A stretch of DNA of 11,083 nucleotides from an uncultured delta proteobacterium (GTDB lineage: Bacteria > Myxococcota_A > Polyangia > Polyangiales > Ga0077539), in the NCBI GenBank assembly GCA_903860995.1, contig CAIOSS010000802.1, positions 1-11,083 of the forward strand, given 5' to 3'. Under the pieces are notes generated by a model. That model worked only from the letters and a program-made list of their open reading frames with translations, was not told where the DNA came from and made no database searches. Both the position numbers and the translations under genes were made by a program. How positions within the stretch are numbered: the first letter of the stretch is position 1; each line of letters opens with the position of its first letter. Shown here in pieces: positions 1-7,424 of the stretch.

Positions 1-384
1 GCCCACGAGCAGGCGCGCGATGGGGGCCGCGAGGGCGTAGGCCAGCGTCGGGGCGAGCGCGGCGAAGAGGGCGAGCGCGAGGTGGGCGACGACCAGCAGG
101 CGGCGCGGGGTGACGGCGCCGCGGGTGAGCGCGCGGCCGGCGAGGTGGGCGCCCGCGCCGAGGCCCAGGAGCACGCCCGACACAGCGGCGGTCTGCGCGA
201 TGGAGGTGCTGCCGAGCATGGAGCGCAGCAGGCGGGCGCCCATCACCTCGGCCGCGAGGGTGGCCCCGCCGGAGAGCAGGGCGCACAGGATCCATCGCCA
301 CGGACGCAGCCATCGACGCATCGGCGCAGGAGGAACGACAGCGGGAGGGGAATGTTCCCGGGGCGGCGGCGGGCGCTTGGGCAT
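1..384 (-). CDS. Membrane domain of a spermidine-synthase-like (fused MFS/SpdSyn type) protein, partial
   Basis: Only the N-terminal ~128 residues are in the window; the gene runs off the left edge. From the inner Met at 321 the protein begins MRRWLRPWRWILCALLSGG and continues with AAEVMGARLL, then LGSTS, a glycine-rich helix (GVLLGLGAGAHLAGR) and a third hydrophobic stretch ending APIARLLVG. This pattern (SG...L.EV..ARLL...LGS...G..LG.GA..AGR) matches the first TM helices of membrane-bound spermidine-synthase-like proteins, also annotated as fused MFS/spermidine synthase. ATG 384 adds a Pro-rich cytoplasmic leader (MPKRPPPP); ATG 321 is the main alternative. Neither has a clear Shine-Dalgarno site. 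ATG 384 lies 22 bp after the stop of the upstream minus-strand gene, so the two are probably one operon. Whether a catalytic domain follows cannot be seen. The substrate is unknown; many members are not true aminopropyltransferases. Confidence 0.7.
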   Translation of the reverse strand, partial: MPKRPPPPREHSPPAVVPPAPMRRWLRPWRWILCALLSGGATLAAEVMGARLLRSMLGSTSIAQTAAVSGVLLGLGAGAHLAGRALTRGAVTPRRLLVVAHLALALFAALAPTLAYALAAPIARLLVG

Positions 385-406
385 CGGCGGAGGCGGCGGA
401 GGGGGA

Positions 407-1090
407 TTACCGGTCGGGGTTCGAGGGGGCTTCCGCGAGGGCCCGGGTGAGCGCCGGCGCGAGCCCGTCGGGCGTGCGAGCCGGGGGCCACACCGGCGCG
501 TTGGTGCGCAGGGAGGTGAGCACGGCCTCCAGGTGGGGCGCGAGGAAGGGCGCCTGCGCGGGGTGCTCGCGCGCGATGGTGGAGAGCTGCGTGAGGGCGG
601 CGAGGAGGTTCTCCTGCCGGCGGGTCTCGTTGAGGTGGTGCAGCAGCAGGACCGTCACGGCGAGGCCCAGGGCGCCGCCGAGGGCCGCCAGGAGCAGCCG
701 GGGGAGGCCCTCGTCGAAGGCCAGGCGGAAGGCCAGGAGCACCGCGAGGAGCGCCCCCAGGGCGCGCAGCACGAAGCGCCACGATCCCTCCTGGCGAAGG
801 TGGCGCAGGGCCTCCGCGCGGAGCGTGTCGAGCGGCGCGGGGGCGGGCGGGCGCAGCGGCGCGTCGAGGCCGTCGAGGCCGTCGGGCTCGACCCCGGGCA
901 CGACCGCGGGATCGCGCGCGATGAGCGAGGGGCGCATCTCGCCGGGCGTGGCGGGCAGCTCGAGGAGCACCTCGGTGGGCGCGACCGTGACCGTCGCCGA
1001 GGGGACCGGGGCCTCGGGCCGCACGTCGTCGGGCCGCGCGTCGGGCGGGGCGTCGGGCGTGGAGGGGTGGGCGGTCGAGGCGTCGTCCAC
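407..1090 (-). CDS. Hypothetical two-TM membrane protein with disordered N terminus
   Basis: A 227-residue protein I do not recognise. The start is GTG at 1090; an in-frame TAG lies five codons upstream, and the next Met is only at residue 52. Residues 1-50 are rich in Asp, Pro and Ala (for example HPSTPDAPPDARPDD) and probably disordered. Residues ~90-104 are charged. Two hydrophobic segments follow at ~105-125 (FVLRALGALLAVLLAFRLAF) and ~129-150 (LPRLLLAALGGALGLAVTVLLL), separated by a short acidic turn, which suggests a membrane hairpin. The C-terminal ~75 residues are soluble and helical (NETRRQENLLAALTQLS), with Pro-rich ends. The gene is divergent from the NtrC-type regulator across ~50 bp and lies just upstream of the spermidine-synthase-like membrane gene. 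It shows no histidine kinase motif, so it is not the missing sensor. The function is unknown. Confidence 0.75.
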   Translation of the reverse strand: MDDASTAHPSTPDAPPDARPDDVRPEAPVPSATVTVAPTEVLLELPATPGEMRPSLIARDPAVVPGVEPDGLDGLDAPLRPPAPAPLDTLRAEALRHLRQEGSWRFVLRALGALLAVLLAFRLAFDEGLPRLLLAALGGALGLAVTVLLLHHLNETRRQENLLAALTQLSTIAREHPAQAPFLAPHLEAVLTSLRTNAPVWPPARTPDGLAPALTRALAEAPSNPDR

Positions 1091-1140
1091 GGGGCGGCGA
1101 CGCTATCACGGCGGGGTCGACGGTGTATCGTCCCGCGGCA
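1091..1140. promoter_or_regulatory. Divergent intergenic region between the two-TM gene and the NtrC-type regulator
   Basis: This 50-bp spacer must hold, or lie very near, the promoters of both divergent genes unless these are inside the coding regions. It includes a slightly A/T-richer patch and an imperfect inverted pair, GACGCTATCAC near 1099-1109 against GTGTATCGTC at 1123-1132. I see no convincing sigma-70 boxes and no -24/-12 sigma-54 element. The assignment rests on gene layout, not on a recognised motif. Confidence 0.35.
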
Positions 1141-2553
1141 ATGGCGCGAGCGACGGTGCTGGTGGTCGACGATGAGCCCAACATCCTGCGCACCGTGCGG
1201 ACGGCGCTGCGGACGGAGGGCTACGAGGTGGAGACCGCGGAGGACGGCGCCGCGGCGCTGGAGCGGCTCCGCACGCGCAGCTACGACGTGGTGCTGCTCG
1301 ACGTGCAGCTGCCCAAGGTGGGCGGGCTGGAGGTGCTGCAGCGGGCGCGGGCGCAGGGGCTGGAGACCCCGGTGGTGATGATGAGCGGCCACGGCACCAT
1401 CGAGACGGCGGTGCAGGCCACGCGGCTCGGGGCGCGGGACTTCCTGGAGAAGCCCCTGTCGACCGAGAAGCTGCTGCTGACGCTGGAGCACGCCCTGGAG
1501 GTGACGGCGCTCCGGGGCCGGGTGCTGGCGCTCGAGCGGGCCCTCGGGTCGACGAGCGCGCTGCTGGGCGACGGGGCGGCGATGCGCGAGCTGCGGCGGG
1601 TGGTGGCGCGGGCGGCGTCGGCGGTGGCGCCGGTGCTCATCACGGGCGAGCGGGGCACGGGGAAGGAGCTGGTGGCGCGGGCGATCCACGAGGGGTCCAA
1701 GCGCGCGAAGCACGAGATGGAGAAGCTCAACTGCGCGGCGGTGCCGCAGGAGCTCATCGAGAGCGAGCTCTTCGGCCACGAGGCGGGGGCCTTCACGGGC
1801 GCGGCGAAGATGCGCAAGGGGCGCTTCGAGCGGGCGAGCGGGTCGACGCTCTTCCTCGACGAGGTGGGCGACATGCCCGCGGCGATGCAGGCCAAGCTGC
1901 TGCGGGTGCTCCAGGAGGGCGAGGTCGAGCGCGTGGGCGGATCGCAGACGCTCAAGGTCGACGTGCGGGTGGTGGCGGCGACCAACCGCGACCTCGTCGC
2001 CGACGCGGCCGCGGGGAGGTTCCGGGCCGACCTCTACGACCGGCTCAACGTGGTGCCCATCCGGGTGCCGGCGCTGCGCGAGCGCAAGGAGGACATCCCC
2101 GCGCTGGTGGAGCACTTCCTCCCGGCGTCGTGCGAGGCCAACGACCGGGCGCTCAAGCGGCTCACCCAGGGGGCGATGAACCTCCTGCTGCGCTACCGCT
2201 TCCCGGGCAACGTGCGCGAGCTGAAGAACCTCGTCGACCGGCTGGTGATCGTGACCGAGCGCGAGGTCATCGATGAAGACGACCTGCGCGAGGCGCTGCC
2301 GCCGGGGAGCATCGAGGGCGCGACGGGCGGGGCCGGCGGCCGCGACGGTGTGTACACCCCGGGCACGGCGCTCAAGGACATGCTCGACGCCTCCGAGCGC
2401 GACCTCATCATGCGGTCGCTGGAGCACCACAAGGGCAACGCCACGCACGCGGCGCGCCACCTCGGCCTGGAGCGCAGCCATTTCTACAAGAAGATGCGCT
2501 CGCTGGGCATCAAGCGCCCGGGCGCGGCAGACGACGAGGAGGAGCAGGCGTGA
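1141..2553 (+). CDS. NtrC-family sigma-54-dependent response regulator
   Basis: A 470-residue three-domain activator. Receiver domain (1-115): acidic pair D10/D11, phospho-acceptor D54 in VLLDVQLP, S82 at the usual Thr/Ser switch position, and K104 in EKPL. AAA+ domain (~140-370): Walker A GERGTGKE at 169-176, the sigma-54 contact loop GAFTGA intact at 216-221, Walker B LFLDE at 237-241, and the arginine-rich RFRADLYDRL segment. C-terminal Fis-type helix-turn-helix (~425-460, NATHAARHLGLERSHFYKKM). It should hydrolyse ATP to open promoters with sigma-54 RNA polymerase after phosphorylation. ATG 1141 is preferred because the receiver begins right after it (MARATVLVVDDE); a GTG at 1123 would add six residues. 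Family length is typical (~450-480). There is no histidine kinase beside it, so it is an orphan here. It overlaps the next gene by one base (TGATG), so it is probably co-translated with the lipoprotein. Confidence 0.95.
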   Translation: MARATVLVVDDEPNILRTVRTALRTEGYEVETAEDGAAALERLRTRSYDVVLLDVQLPKVGGLEVLQRARAQGLETPVVMMSGHGTIETAVQATRLGARDFLEKPLSTEKLLLTLEHALEVTALRGRVLALERALGSTSALLGDGAAMRELRRVVARAASAVAPVLITGERGTGKELVARAIHEGSKRAKHEMEKLNCAAVPQELIESELFGHEAGAFTGAAKMRKGRFERASGSTLFLDEVGDMPAAMQAKLLRVLQEGEVERVGGSQTLKVDVRVVAATNRDLVADAAAGRFRADLYDRLNVVPIRVPALRERKEDIPALVEHFLPASCEANDRALKRLTQGAMNLLLRYRFPGNVRELKNLVDRLVIVTEREVIDEDDLREALPPGSIEGATGGAGGRDGVYTPGTALKDMLDASERDLIMRSLEHHKGNATHAARHLGLERSHFYKKMRSLGIKRPGAADDEEEQA

Positions 2554-3440
2554 TGCGAGGCGTGCGGGGTTGGCTGGTGGCGTCGGTCGCGGTGGCGGCG
2601 TGCGGGGGCGACGAGGCGGCGCCGCCGGGCAACGGGAGCGGGTACGCCCTGACGCAGCGGCCGCCGATCCCCGAGCGGGTGGCGGCGGGCGACGTGGTGC
2701 GCTCCATCGTGGTGTTCCGCGAGGACCGCACGGGGCCGACGCGCGACGTGACGCGCTGCGGGCTGGCGACGGTGCTCTTCGACGGTGTGGTGGCGTCGAC
2801 GGTGGTGCCCGCGGGCCTCGACGCGGAGAGCGACTGCCGCTTCTACGCGGGCGCGCCGGAGGCGGAGTTCCAGCGCATGCGCTGGGTGTGCGCGGGGGCG
2901 GTGACCATCGAGGCGGGCCCGCTCACGCAGAGCATCGGCCTCTGCCCCGCGGCGGGCGCGACGGTGCGCTACGAGACCACGCTCAGCACCTGCGGCACGC
3001 TGAGCAGCGAGCGACGCGCGGGGCTTGCCAGCGTCGACGAGGGGGTGATGGGCGACGCCGTGACCGACCTCTCGGCGGAGGCGCGGCTGCCGACCGGGGT
3101 GACCATCACGGCCCCGTCGGCGCTGACGGTGGCGACCTGGCCCGCGTCGGGCGACCTCGACGTGCAGTGGACGAGCGCCGACGCCACGAGCGCCCTGGTG
3201 CGCATCGAGCCCGAGGGGGCGACCAACCCGGCGAGCACGCCGACGATCCTCTGCGTGGCGCGCACGGCGGGGCGGGTGCGGGTGCCACAGGCGCTCCTCG
3301 CGCAGGCCAACTTCCGAACGATGGACGCCCGGGTGCGGGTGTGGAGCTACCGCGACGGCACCACCATGGCCGAGGGAGGTAAGACCTACCGGGTGAGCGG
3401 GGCGACCTCGTCGAGCGTGCTGCTCCAGGCGCGGCGGTAG
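2553..3440 (+). CDS. Predicted lipoprotein of unknown function, co-translated with the NtrC-type regulator
   Basis: A 295-residue protein with a short lipoprotein signal: MRGVRG, hydrophobic WLVASVAVAA, then the lipidated C17 in the lipobox VAAC, followed by GGDEAAPPGNGSG as a flexible tether. It should be anchored to a membrane outside the cytoplasm. The mature part has six further Cys (69, 95, 113, 131, 147, 234), an even number that would allow three disulfides. The C-terminal ~110 residues look beta-rich (LTVATWPASGDLDVQWTSAD, then RVRVWSYRDG), perhaps an Ig- or FN3-like fold, but I assign no family. The start is ATG 2553, whose A is the last base of the regulator stop (TGATG). A strong purine-rich site, GAGGAGGAG (2536-2544), sits 8 nt upstream inside the regulator gene. 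A GTG one codon earlier (2550) is the alternative. The context suggests it is either a product or partner of the regulatory circuit; which one is unknown. Confidence 0.85.
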   Translation: MRGVRGWLVASVAVAACGGDEAAPPGNGSGYALTQRPPIPERVAAGDVVRSIVVFREDRTGPTRDVTRCGLATVLFDGVVASTVVPAGLDAESDCRFYAGAPEAEFQRMRWVCAGAVTIEAGPLTQSIGLCPAAGATVRYETTLSTCGTLSSERRAGLASVDEGVMGDAVTDLSAEARLPTGVTITAPSALTVATWPASGDLDVQWTSADATSALVRIEPEGATNPASTPTILCVARTAGRVRVPQALLAQANFRTMDARVRVWSYRDGTTMAEGGKTYRVSGATSSSVLLQARR

Positions 3441-3505
3441 GGGCGCGTCGCAAGAGTTCTGACGGGTTGAGCCGAGCACCCGCCCACCGCGGGCCCAGCG
3501 ACGCT
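3441..3505. other. Convergent intergenic gap
   Basis: This 65-bp gap separates two convergent genes. It contains a 5-bp GC hairpin, CCCGC (3479-3483) with GCGGG (3489-3493) and a 5-nt loop, but no T-run on either strand, so it is not a convincing intrinsic terminator. Nothing else is evident. Confidence 0.3.
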
Positions 3506-4183
3506 CTACCCCCACGCGGGCTTGGTCGCGAGGTACACCACGAAGCGACGGTTGCCCTTCGCGGGGCGCTCGTAGGCCACGGTGAAGCCCGCGGCGCCGA
3601 GGCGCTTTGCGTAGCTCTCGTGGTAGGCCTCGGCCCAGATGGCGAACACCCCGCCGGGCCGCAGCGCCGTGAAGGCCTGCTCGCAGGCGCGGGTGCCGTA
3701 GAGCGGGTCCGCCGCGCGGGTGTCGTTGTCGGGGCCGACGTAGAGGTCGATGACGACGGCGTCGAGGCGCTGCGCGGAGCCCGCCGCGGCGCGCAGGGCG
3801 TCGGCGAAGTCGGTGATGGCGACGGTGACCCTCGGGTCGTCGGCGGCGCGCGCGGTGAGGTCGGCGATGGGCCCGCGGCACCACGCCACGATGACGGGGT
3901 TCAGCTCGGCGACGGTGACCACTGCGGAGGCCGGGAGCGCGTCGAGCACGGCGCGCAGCGTGAACGCCATGCCGAGGCCGCCGACGAGCACGCGCGGGCG
4001 CTCGAGGACGGCGAGGCCGCGGCAGGCGAGCGCCCCGAGCGCGGCCTCGGAGCGGTGGGTCATGCTGTTCATCAGCACGCGGCCGTCGATGGTGATGAGG
4101 TAGTCGCGCTCGCCGCGCCGTTGCAGCACGAGCTTGCCATCGGGGGTGACGGCGGTGTCGACGATGATCCACGGGAGGCTCAT
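3506..4183 (-). CDS. Spermidine-synthase-like Rossmann protein (non-canonical)
   Basis: A 225-residue protein with the class I methyltransferase/polyamine synthase fold. Visible elements are the small N-terminal beta region (KLVLQRRGERDYLITIDGRVLM), the nucleotide-binding loop VLVGGLGMAFTLRAVLD (65-81), acidic E93 at the end of beta2 (VTVAELNP), DDPRV then ITDF (D125), and LDAVVIDLYVGP (140-151) with D146 at the position of the catalytic Asp. RPGGVFAIWAE follows at the end of the Rossmann core. Two canonical aminopropyltransferase features differ. The GGGDGG loop is GGLGM, lacking its Asp, and the DSTDP-like motif is DLYVGP. A soluble protein this short (canonical SpeE ~280-300) with these changes may use another decarboxy-SAM or SAM reaction. 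ATG 4183 is preferred; a TTG at 4210 would add nine residues (LGYESVTP...). Neither has a good ribosome binding site. It converges on the lipoprotein gene. Confidence 0.85.
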   Translation of the reverse strand: MSLPWIIVDTAVTPDGKLVLQRRGERDYLITIDGRVLMNSMTHRSEAALGALACRGLAVLERPRVLVGGLGMAFTLRAVLDALPASAVVTVAELNPVIVAWCRGPIADLTARAADDPRVTVAITDFADALRAAAGSAQRLDAVVIDLYVGPDNDTRAADPLYGTRACEQAFTALRPGGVFAIWAEAYHESYAKRLGAAGFTVAYERPAKGNRRFVVYLATKPAWG

Positions 4184-4232
4184 GGGGGTGACGCTCTCAT
4201 AGCCCAACAAAGGGCGCTCGCGGCGCGCACGC

Positions 4233-4394
4233 TCACGGCGCCTGCGAGGTGAGCGCCACGGGCGGAACCGGGCCCAGCGCCCCGTCGCTGCCCCGCGGGT
4301 ACAGCCACAGCGCCGGCGTCCACGGGACGCTCCCCCGGAAGGGGGCGACGGGGAGGCAGGCGAGCGCGAGCGCGCCGAGGTGGGGGCGTGACAT
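4233..4394 (-). CDS. Possible small protein (53-54 residues), unrecognised
   Basis: A short open frame upstream of, and codirectional with, the spermidine-synthase-like gene (49 bp before its ATG). It starts MSRPHLGALALACLPVAPFRG, contains VPWTPALWLYPRG, and ends ALTSQAP. The support is compositional: of about 53 codons only two (TCA and GTT) end in A or T, the strong third-position GC bias of the real genes here, while second positions are clearly less GC-rich. The hydrophobic N terminus is too short for a normal signal peptide, and the ALAC segment is a poor lipobox. There is no good Shine-Dalgarno site; GGGAG lies ~12 nt before the ATG. It could be a real small secreted or membrane-associated peptide, an upstream leader reading frame, or a compositional accident. 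Confidence 0.4.
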   Translation of the reverse strand: MSRPHLGALALACLPVAPFRGSVPWTPALWLYPRGSDGALGPVPPVALTSQAP

Positions 4395-4561
4395 GGGGCG
4401 GTGGTGCTCCCGAAGCGAGCGCGTGGCCGCAGTGCTCACCACGCGGCGCAACCCGTCGCGCGCTGCGACGGATGGACCTTGTTGCGACGCCCGTGCGGGG
4501 CGTTCAGGGCGCCCTCGACGCACGGTGTCATCGGGCCGTACTCTGCGCGCCCTACACGACC
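4395..4561 (+). promoter_or_regulatory. Hairpin-rich leader/promoter region upstream of glnS
   Basis: This 167-bp gap before glnS has no supported gene of its own. It contains four perfect inverted repeats in ~100 bp: CGCGTGG/CCACGCG (4420-4426 and 4439-4445, 12-nt loop), CCGTCGC/GCGACGG (4453-4459 and 4465-4471, 5-nt loop), ACGCCC/GGGCGT (4487-4492 and 4498-4503, 5-nt loop), and the palindrome AGGGCGCCCT (4506-4515). A/T-richer patches (GGACCTTGTTG near 4475; GTACTC near 4540) may hold promoter elements, but I cannot identify boxes with confidence. GC-rich DNA forms such stems by chance, so a structured leader is only a possibility. Confidence 0.35.
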
Positions 4562-6292
<1,731 letters not shown>

Positions 6293-6385
6293 CGCGCCAC
6301 CCCCGCCGCCACCCGCCGCCACCCAAGATCCTCTTCATTCCTCGATGAATTCGCATGGCACAGCCGGTGCGATGGCGGGTCGTCG
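6293..6385. other. Intergenic region between glnS and the Rpn-like gene
   Basis: This 93-bp spacer starts with a tandem of CCGCCGCCAC-type units (about 6304-6323) and then has the least GC-rich patch of the area (6328-6355). The patch includes a 5-bp inverted repeat TTCAT/ATGAA (6334-6338 and 6345-6349) and GAATTC. It may hold a promoter for the downstream gene, but no boxes are convincing and there is no U-tract after the hairpin. Confidence 0.3.
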
Positions 6386-7306
6386 ATGTCTCCCTCCACC
6401 GTCCACGAATCGGCGCTGCTCTGGCTCCGTGACGACCCTTCCCGCTTGAACGTGCTGCTCGACCTCACCGGACACGCCTCCGACCCGGTGGTGATGGAGG
6501 TGCAGGACTCCGTGCTTCGCACCGTGATTCCGGTCGAGGTGACGCCGGACCTCGTGCTGCGCGAAGCCGGGGCCGGGGCCGCGGGGCGCTGGGTACTGGT
6601 GGAGGTGCAACGCCAGGCCGACGAAGCGAAGGCGCGCCGGTGGCCGCTCGCGATGGCCGTGATGGGCGATCGCTTCGGCCCCAACGGGGAGCTCATTGTC
6701 ATCACGGCCTCGGCGTCGGTCGCGCGCTGGGCTCGCCGCGTGGCCTCGCACCGCACGGGCGCAACCCGCTGGGGCGTCGTACCCACCGTGCTGCTCCTGG
6801 GGCCTGCCGAGGCGGAGGTGATCCTCGCGAAGGGACCGCCCGAGATGGCGGTGTTCGCCGCGTGGGCGACGCAGGGGCGCAGGGGACGGCGTGCGCTCGA
6901 CCTCGCTCGCCGCGCGCTCGCCCGCAGCGACGCGGTGGAGGACGATCGATTGCGACGGTCGACGCAGGAAGGCATCATGTCCGTGCTGCATCCGTCGGTG
7001 CTGGAACAGTTGAGGAGAGCCGCGATGATCGACATCAATCAACTCCCCAAGAACCCCGCGTGGGAGCGATGGAAGGCCGACCTCCGCGCCGAGGGAGCGT
7101 TGGAGGGCGAGGCCCGCGGCGAGGCCCGCGGTCAGATCCTGGGCGAGGCCCGCCTCCTCATGCGCATCCTCCGCCGACGCGGCTTCGTCGTGAGCGCCGA
7201 CGTCGAGGCCCGCCTGCTCGCCACGACCGACCTCGCCCGCATCGAGCGCTGGGCCGATCGCGCCCTCGACGCCGCCTCCCTCGATGTCGTCTTCGCTGAC
7301 GACTGA
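6386..7306 (+). CDS. Rpn/PD-(D/E)XK nuclease-like family protein
   Basis: A 306-residue protein resembling the Rpn-like (recombination-promoting nuclease / putative transposase) proteins frequent in actinobacteria, cyanobacteria and myxobacteria. The N terminus (VHESALLWLRDDPSRLNVLL) matches the family start. The candidate nuclease core is D55 (VTPDLVL) followed by the strand WVLVEVQRQ with E73-V74-Q75, the D...ExQ form of the PD-(D/E)XK motif. RRWPLAMAVMGDRF, ELIVITAS, ARWARR and PEMAVFAAWATQG are also family-like. The C-terminal ~70 residues show the usual charged GEARGEARG linker, then LLMRILRRRGFVVSADVEARL and LARIERWADRAL. Expected activity is DNA cleavage promoting recombination; activity here is not shown. 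Codon use seems slightly more A/T-tolerant than in its neighbours, which fits an accessory gene, and no insertion-sequence ends flank it. ATG 6386 fits the family start but lacks a good ribosome binding site. Confidence 0.8.
   Translation: MSPSTVHESALLWLRDDPSRLNVLLDLTGHASDPVVMEVQDSVLRTVIPVEVTPDLVLREAGAGAAGRWVLVEVQRQADEAKARRWPLAMAVMGDRFGPNGELIVITASASVARWARRVASHRTGATRWGVVPTVLLLGPAEAEVILAKGPPEMAVFAAWATQGRRGRRALDLARRALARSDAVEDDRLRRSTQEGIMSVLHPSVLEQLRRAAMIDINQLPKNPAWERWKADLRAEGALEGEARGEARGQILGEARLLMRILRRRGFVVSADVEARLLATTDLARIERWADRALDAASLDVVFADD
7106..7153 (+). repeat. 12-bp in-frame repeat encoding Gly-Glu-Ala-Arg
   Basis: The unit GGCGAGGCCCGC occurs twice in tandem (7106-7117, 7118-7129) and again at 7142-7153 after a 12-bp variant unit. 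It encodes GEAR-GEAR-GQIL-GEAR in the linker of the Rpn-like protein. The repeats stay in frame, so copy-number changes would lengthen or shorten the linker without breaking the gene. Confidence 0.85.
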
Positions 7307-7354
7307 CGCCCCTCCAACACTGAACGCCTCCCTCGCGTGGGGCAACGCTTGATG

Positions 7355-7384
7355 GTCGCGGACGGATGGACTAGTCCGCCCGAC
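7355..7384. promoter_or_regulatory. Inverted repeat with embedded GGACTAGTCC palindrome
   Basis: Between the Rpn-like gene and the bi-domain oxidoreductase gene, GTCGCGGAC (7355-7363) can pair with GTCCGCCCGAC (7374-7384) as a 9-bp stem with a 2-nt bulge and a 10-nt loop. Overlapping it is a perfect 10-bp palindrome GGACTAGTCC (7368-7377) containing CTAG, a tetranucleotide that is scarce in many bacteria. No T-run follows, so an operator or RNA structure is as likely as a terminator. The rest of the 118-bp gap (7307-7424) holds a 7-C run and the GAGGAG ribosome binding site (7413-7418). Confidence 0.4.
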
Positions 7385-7424
7385 GGCACCACTCCCCCCC
7401 ACCGCCCCGTTCGAGGAGACGTTC

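Noticed and set aside
863..880. Tandem 9-bp repeat GTCGAGGCC as a functional site
   Set aside because: It is two copies inside coding sequence, encoding Gly-Leu-Asp repeats in the disordered region of the two-TM protein; ordinary low complexity.
110..1378. A 422-residue plus-strand open frame across the first kilobase
   Set aside because: It consists of low-complexity Gly/Arg sequence opposite the two minus-strand membrane genes and runs into the real regulator in the wrong frame.
655..2481. A 608-residue open frame on the minus strand, antisense to the NtrC-type regulator
   Set aside because: It is Arg/His/Pro-rich without any domain and mirrors the plus-strand regulator, whose motifs are unmistakable. 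Long antisense frames are expected when stop codons are rare in GC-rich DNA.
3479..3493. Intrinsic terminator between the convergent genes
   Set aside because: The stem is only 5 bp and no T-tract follows on either strand.
2484..4172. A 562-residue open frame on the minus strand across the lipoprotein and SpdSyn-like genes
   Set aside because: Low-complexity Arg/Ala/His composition, and it crosses two real genes in other frames.
4388..4561. In-frame N-terminal extension of glnS
   Set aside because: The 58 extra residues show no GlnRS similarity. Family similarity begins after ATG 4562.
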